Shown here: positions 6,122-8,028 of the stretch, piece by piece
How the letters are laid out: each line of letters begins with the position of its first letter
Position numbering within the stretch: position 1 is the first letter of the stretch
NCBI GenBank assembly: GCA_035516075.1
Contig: DATJAQ010000287.1
Span: forward strand, 1-8,028
Direction: 5' to 3'
DNA: 8,028 bases
Origin: Gp13-AA77 sp035516075
GTDB lineage: Bacteria; Acidobacteriota; Terriglobia; UBA7540
Notes under the pieces: generated by a model
The model's database searches: none
Told to the model about the DNA's origin: nothing
Seen by the model: only the letters and a program-made list of their open reading frames with translations
Program-made: the position numbers and the translations under genes

Positions 6122-8028
6122 CTAAAACTTGACCATGATGCCCGCGCTCACGGCGGTCTGGCTGTTGCGAAGATCAGGGAACCAGACGCTGTTGAGTCCG
6201 CCGCCGCAGGCCGCCTCAGCGGCCGTGAGGTCGTTCGTTCCGGCTGAGCCGCCGCCGCTGCAAGCGTAATACTGCGGAGACCCGGTGTTTCCACCGGGCG
6301 GCGTGATTCCGCCCCGTCCGCTGAAGTACGGGATGTCAGCGTGCCGGTACCCCCCTTCCAGCCACCACGTGACGTATTCTCTGGGCATCCACTGGAAAGT
6401 GAGGGTGGTGTCCCACATATGGGCCTGGTCGCCGGGATTCGCCGTGAAGTACGGAGAACCCGAGATGGCGTCCGCTCCATTGATGGGCGGCAGCAGGGTC
6501 AGATAGCGGCCGGGGTTGCTCATCCGGCCGCCTCCATAGGTGATGGCGTACTTGTCCTTCCCCCACCAGATTCGGTTGTAGCCCATCCAACCCGCAAAGG
6601 CCTGCTTGGGCCCGCCCTTATGATCTCCGCTGCAACTGACGCCTCCTCCGTATTCACATCCAAGATCGCCGGTCAAGGAAAACGCCATCTTCGAGATTCC
6701 CGCGCTCTCCGGACGGTTGTAGTATCTGACCTCGATGCTGTCGTCGGTGTGGATGCGAGACCGGGCCGGATTGCCGAGTGTATCCGTACCGTTGCCGTAA
6801 TTATTGAATACAAAAGACAACCACTCGTAGGGACGGTACAGAATCTGCCCTCCATAACCACGGTGGTGATTGAACTCGTTGTAGGACTGCCAGCCATTGA
6901 TGATCCAGGGTTCGATCTTGAGCTTATTGGTAGGAAACCACTGGATTCGCAGTCCATTAAAGAACCATGGAGTGTTGGACGAGACATAGGAGGGCTGGTA
7001 CGTCCAGTTGTCGAAATTGTAGTAGCTGAAGAGGCCGATGTACGACACGAAGATTCCCGCGTCGACGTTCAGCCCGTGGTTCACGTTGAAGTGATACCCG
7101 CCGTAGGCCTCCGAAACATACTTATACGCCCCGCGCACATCCCACTGCCCGACCCCGGCGCTGCCGTCGTTTCGCGGGGTGGTTGTGGCAAATAAGCCTT
7201 CCATGAACAGGATCCTTCCCCGGACGTTTTGCCAGTGAAAGTCACCGCCGACGCTGGCCTGCTCCACCTGAAATTCGCCGGACCGGAAGGACTCCGTGGC
7301 GCCGCCCAACGTGTGGTCTTTCGGTTGATTGAGGCTCTCCATAAAGTGCGTGTCGAATCTCACTTCCGGCGTGAAGAACCTCGTATCCAGCACGGCGTCC
7401 TTGTTGCGCGGGGTGCCGTTCAGCCAGGTAAAGTCGCCGTAGGCAAACGGGGTGAAGTTGTCCACTCCCGGGGCGGAGGCGGGGGCCTGAATCGCTTCCG
7501 GGACGTTGGGGGCCGCCGAAGCGGCGGCGGCTTGTGCCGGTGTGACGGCGCTGTTGGCGGCTGCCGGCGTCGAAGCAGGCGCCGGAAGCGGCATTCGGAC
7601 GGCCGACAAGGCTGCAGCCGGGCTCAACGAAGCCAGCACCGGCGCGCTGGCCGCGCCGGGCCCGGCGGCGGCCGCACTCCGGCCCGCGACGCGCGCCTCC
7701 ATGGCGTCCAACCGCTGCTCCAACTCGTCAATGCGGTCGAGCAAGAGCTTCTCTCGGGCGGTGAGAGGCGCGCCCTGAATTGCGGAGGAACGAGTCAAGG
7801 TGTTCGCGGCGCCGGAGTCGCTTGCGAGTGCGAGAGTGAGATCCCTGCGAAGACTCTCGCCCGCCTCCAAATGAACAGTGGTGGCCGCCGAGGTGGCGAC
7901 TCCCTCCTTGTTGGCAATGACTTGATACTGCCCGGGCCTCAGGTTTTGGGCTACAAAGGTGCCGTCGCTGCCGCTGATCACGGTGCAGTCGGCGTTCCCG
8001 TCCAGGCTGTGGATTACAACCTGGGCTT
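6122..8028 (-). CDS. Outer-membrane beta-barrel protein (OmpL-like/Bbp2 type) with N-terminal carboxypeptidase-regulatory-like domain; 5' end outside window
   Basis: The frame stays open to the right edge: 15 more codons lie before the GTG at 7981, reading AQVVIHSLDGNADCT. That GTG is therefore internal and the true start is not visible. Of 634 visible residues, 1-67 form a carboxypeptidase-regulatory-like beta-sandwich (SDGTFVAQNLRPGQYQVIA...EAGESLRRDLTL). Residues about 90-115 are a heptad coiled coil (LLLDRIDELEQRLDAMEARV). Residues 116-187 are an Ala/Pro/Ser linker. From about 190 to the end is a barrel rich in aromatic, alternating strands (GDFTWLN..., TPEVRFDTHFMESL..., GGYHFNVNHGLNVDAGIFVSY). 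The last residues, AGIMVKF, end in Phe, as expected for BAM-dependent barrels. This fits OmpL-like porin-2 proteins seen in Acidobacteria and Planctomycetes. Two Cys pairs (457/465 and 589/607) lie in Gly-rich loop-like stretches. The substrate is unknown. The gene lies upstream of czcB in the same direction, so a link with the pump is plausible but unproven. Confidence 0.8.
   Translation of the reverse strand, partial: AQVVIHSLDGNADCTVISGSDGTFVAQNLRPGQYQVIANKEGVATSAATTVHLEAGESLRRDLTLALASDSGAANTLTRSSAIQGAPLTAREKLLLDRIDELEQRLDAMEARVAGRSAAAAGPGAASAPVLASLSPAAALSAVRMPLPAPASTPAAANSAVTPAQAAAASAAPNVPEAIQAPASAPGVDNFTPFAYGDFTWLNGTPRNKDAVLDTRFFTPEVRFDTHFMESLNQPKDHTLGGATESFRSGEFQVEQASVGGDFHWQNVRGRILFMEGLFATTTPRNDGSAGVGQWDVRGAYKYVSEAYGGYHFNVNHGLNVDAGIFVSYIGLFSYYNFDNWTYQPSYVSSNTPWFFNGLRIQWFPTNKLKIEPWIINGWQSYNEFNHHRGYGGQILYRPYEWLSFVFNNYGNGTDTLGNPARSRIHTDDSIEVRYYNRPESAGISKMAFSLTGDLGCEYGGGVSCSGDHKGGPKQAFAGWMGYNRIWWGKDKYAITYGGGRMSNPGRYLTLLPPINGADAISGSPYFTANPGDQAHMWDTTLTFQWMPREYVTWWLEGGYRHADIPYFSGRGGITPPGGNTGSPQYYACSGGGSAGTNDLTAAEAACGGGLNSVWFPDLRNSQTAVSAGIMVKF

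Noticed and set aside
6341..7195. Plus-strand open frame (284 codons) opposite the barrel gene
   Set aside because: It is antisense to a coherent beta-barrel sequence. It has no ribosome site and no recognisable domain.
7466..7681. Repeated GCC/GCG-rich tract in the barrel gene, suspected as a DNA repeat
   Set aside because: It encodes the Ala/Pro linker in frame. The repetition is low-complexity protein composition and no defined repeat unit is present.

Overview
The window reads as a GC-rich (roughly 60-65% by eye) bacterial chromosome segment in which every convincing gene lies on the minus strand, so the genes run from right to left. The organism is probably an acidobacterium, possibly of the Bryobacterales/Solibacterales type. 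This is inferred from the barrel protein with an N-terminal carboxypeptidase-regulatory-like domain next to a CzcCBA-type pump, from the GC content and from the style of the aldolase N-terminus. It is a soft assignment.

Layout in transcription order. (1) 8028-6122: an outer-membrane beta-barrel protein whose 5' end lies beyond the right edge. It has a carboxypeptidase-regulatory-like (transthyretin-like) domain, a coiled coil, an Ala/Pro linker and an OmpL-like (Bbp2-type) barrel ending in Phe. (2) A 172-base intergenic stretch (5950-6121) with a strong hairpin and a separate 7-bp inverted repeat, but no gene. (3) 5949-4813: a periplasmic adaptor (CzcB/HlyD type), probably a lipoprotein. (4) 4790-1641: a complete CzcA-type heavy-metal RND transporter with the DFG...D...E proton/cation signature in TM4. 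(5) 1651-227: a TolC/CzcC-type outer-membrane channel overlapping the end of czcA. (6) A 146-base gap (81-226) with small competing hairpins. (7) 80-1: the first 26 codons of a probable KDPG/KHG aldolase, cut by the left edge.

The adaptor, pump and channel form a complete tripartite export system spanning both membranes. It is most likely for divalent metal cations such as Zn, Co, Cd or Ni, because the TM4 acidic residues are present and the position of one CusA copper-binding Met appears to be Glu. Tight spacing (22 bases between adaptor and pump, an 11-base overlap between pump and channel) indicates one operon. The barrel protein is upstream in the same orientation and may share the transcript or be partly uncoupled from it by the intergenic hairpin. 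Its role is unknown. The aldolase gene belongs to central carbon metabolism and is probably a functionally unrelated neighbour.

I see no mobile element, CRISPR array, tRNA or rRNA. The pump genes are of well-known families. The less ordinary points are the barrel protein's architecture, the intergenic inverted repeat before the adaptor, and the long Arg-rich leader of the channel protein. I did not find evidence for a wholly new system.
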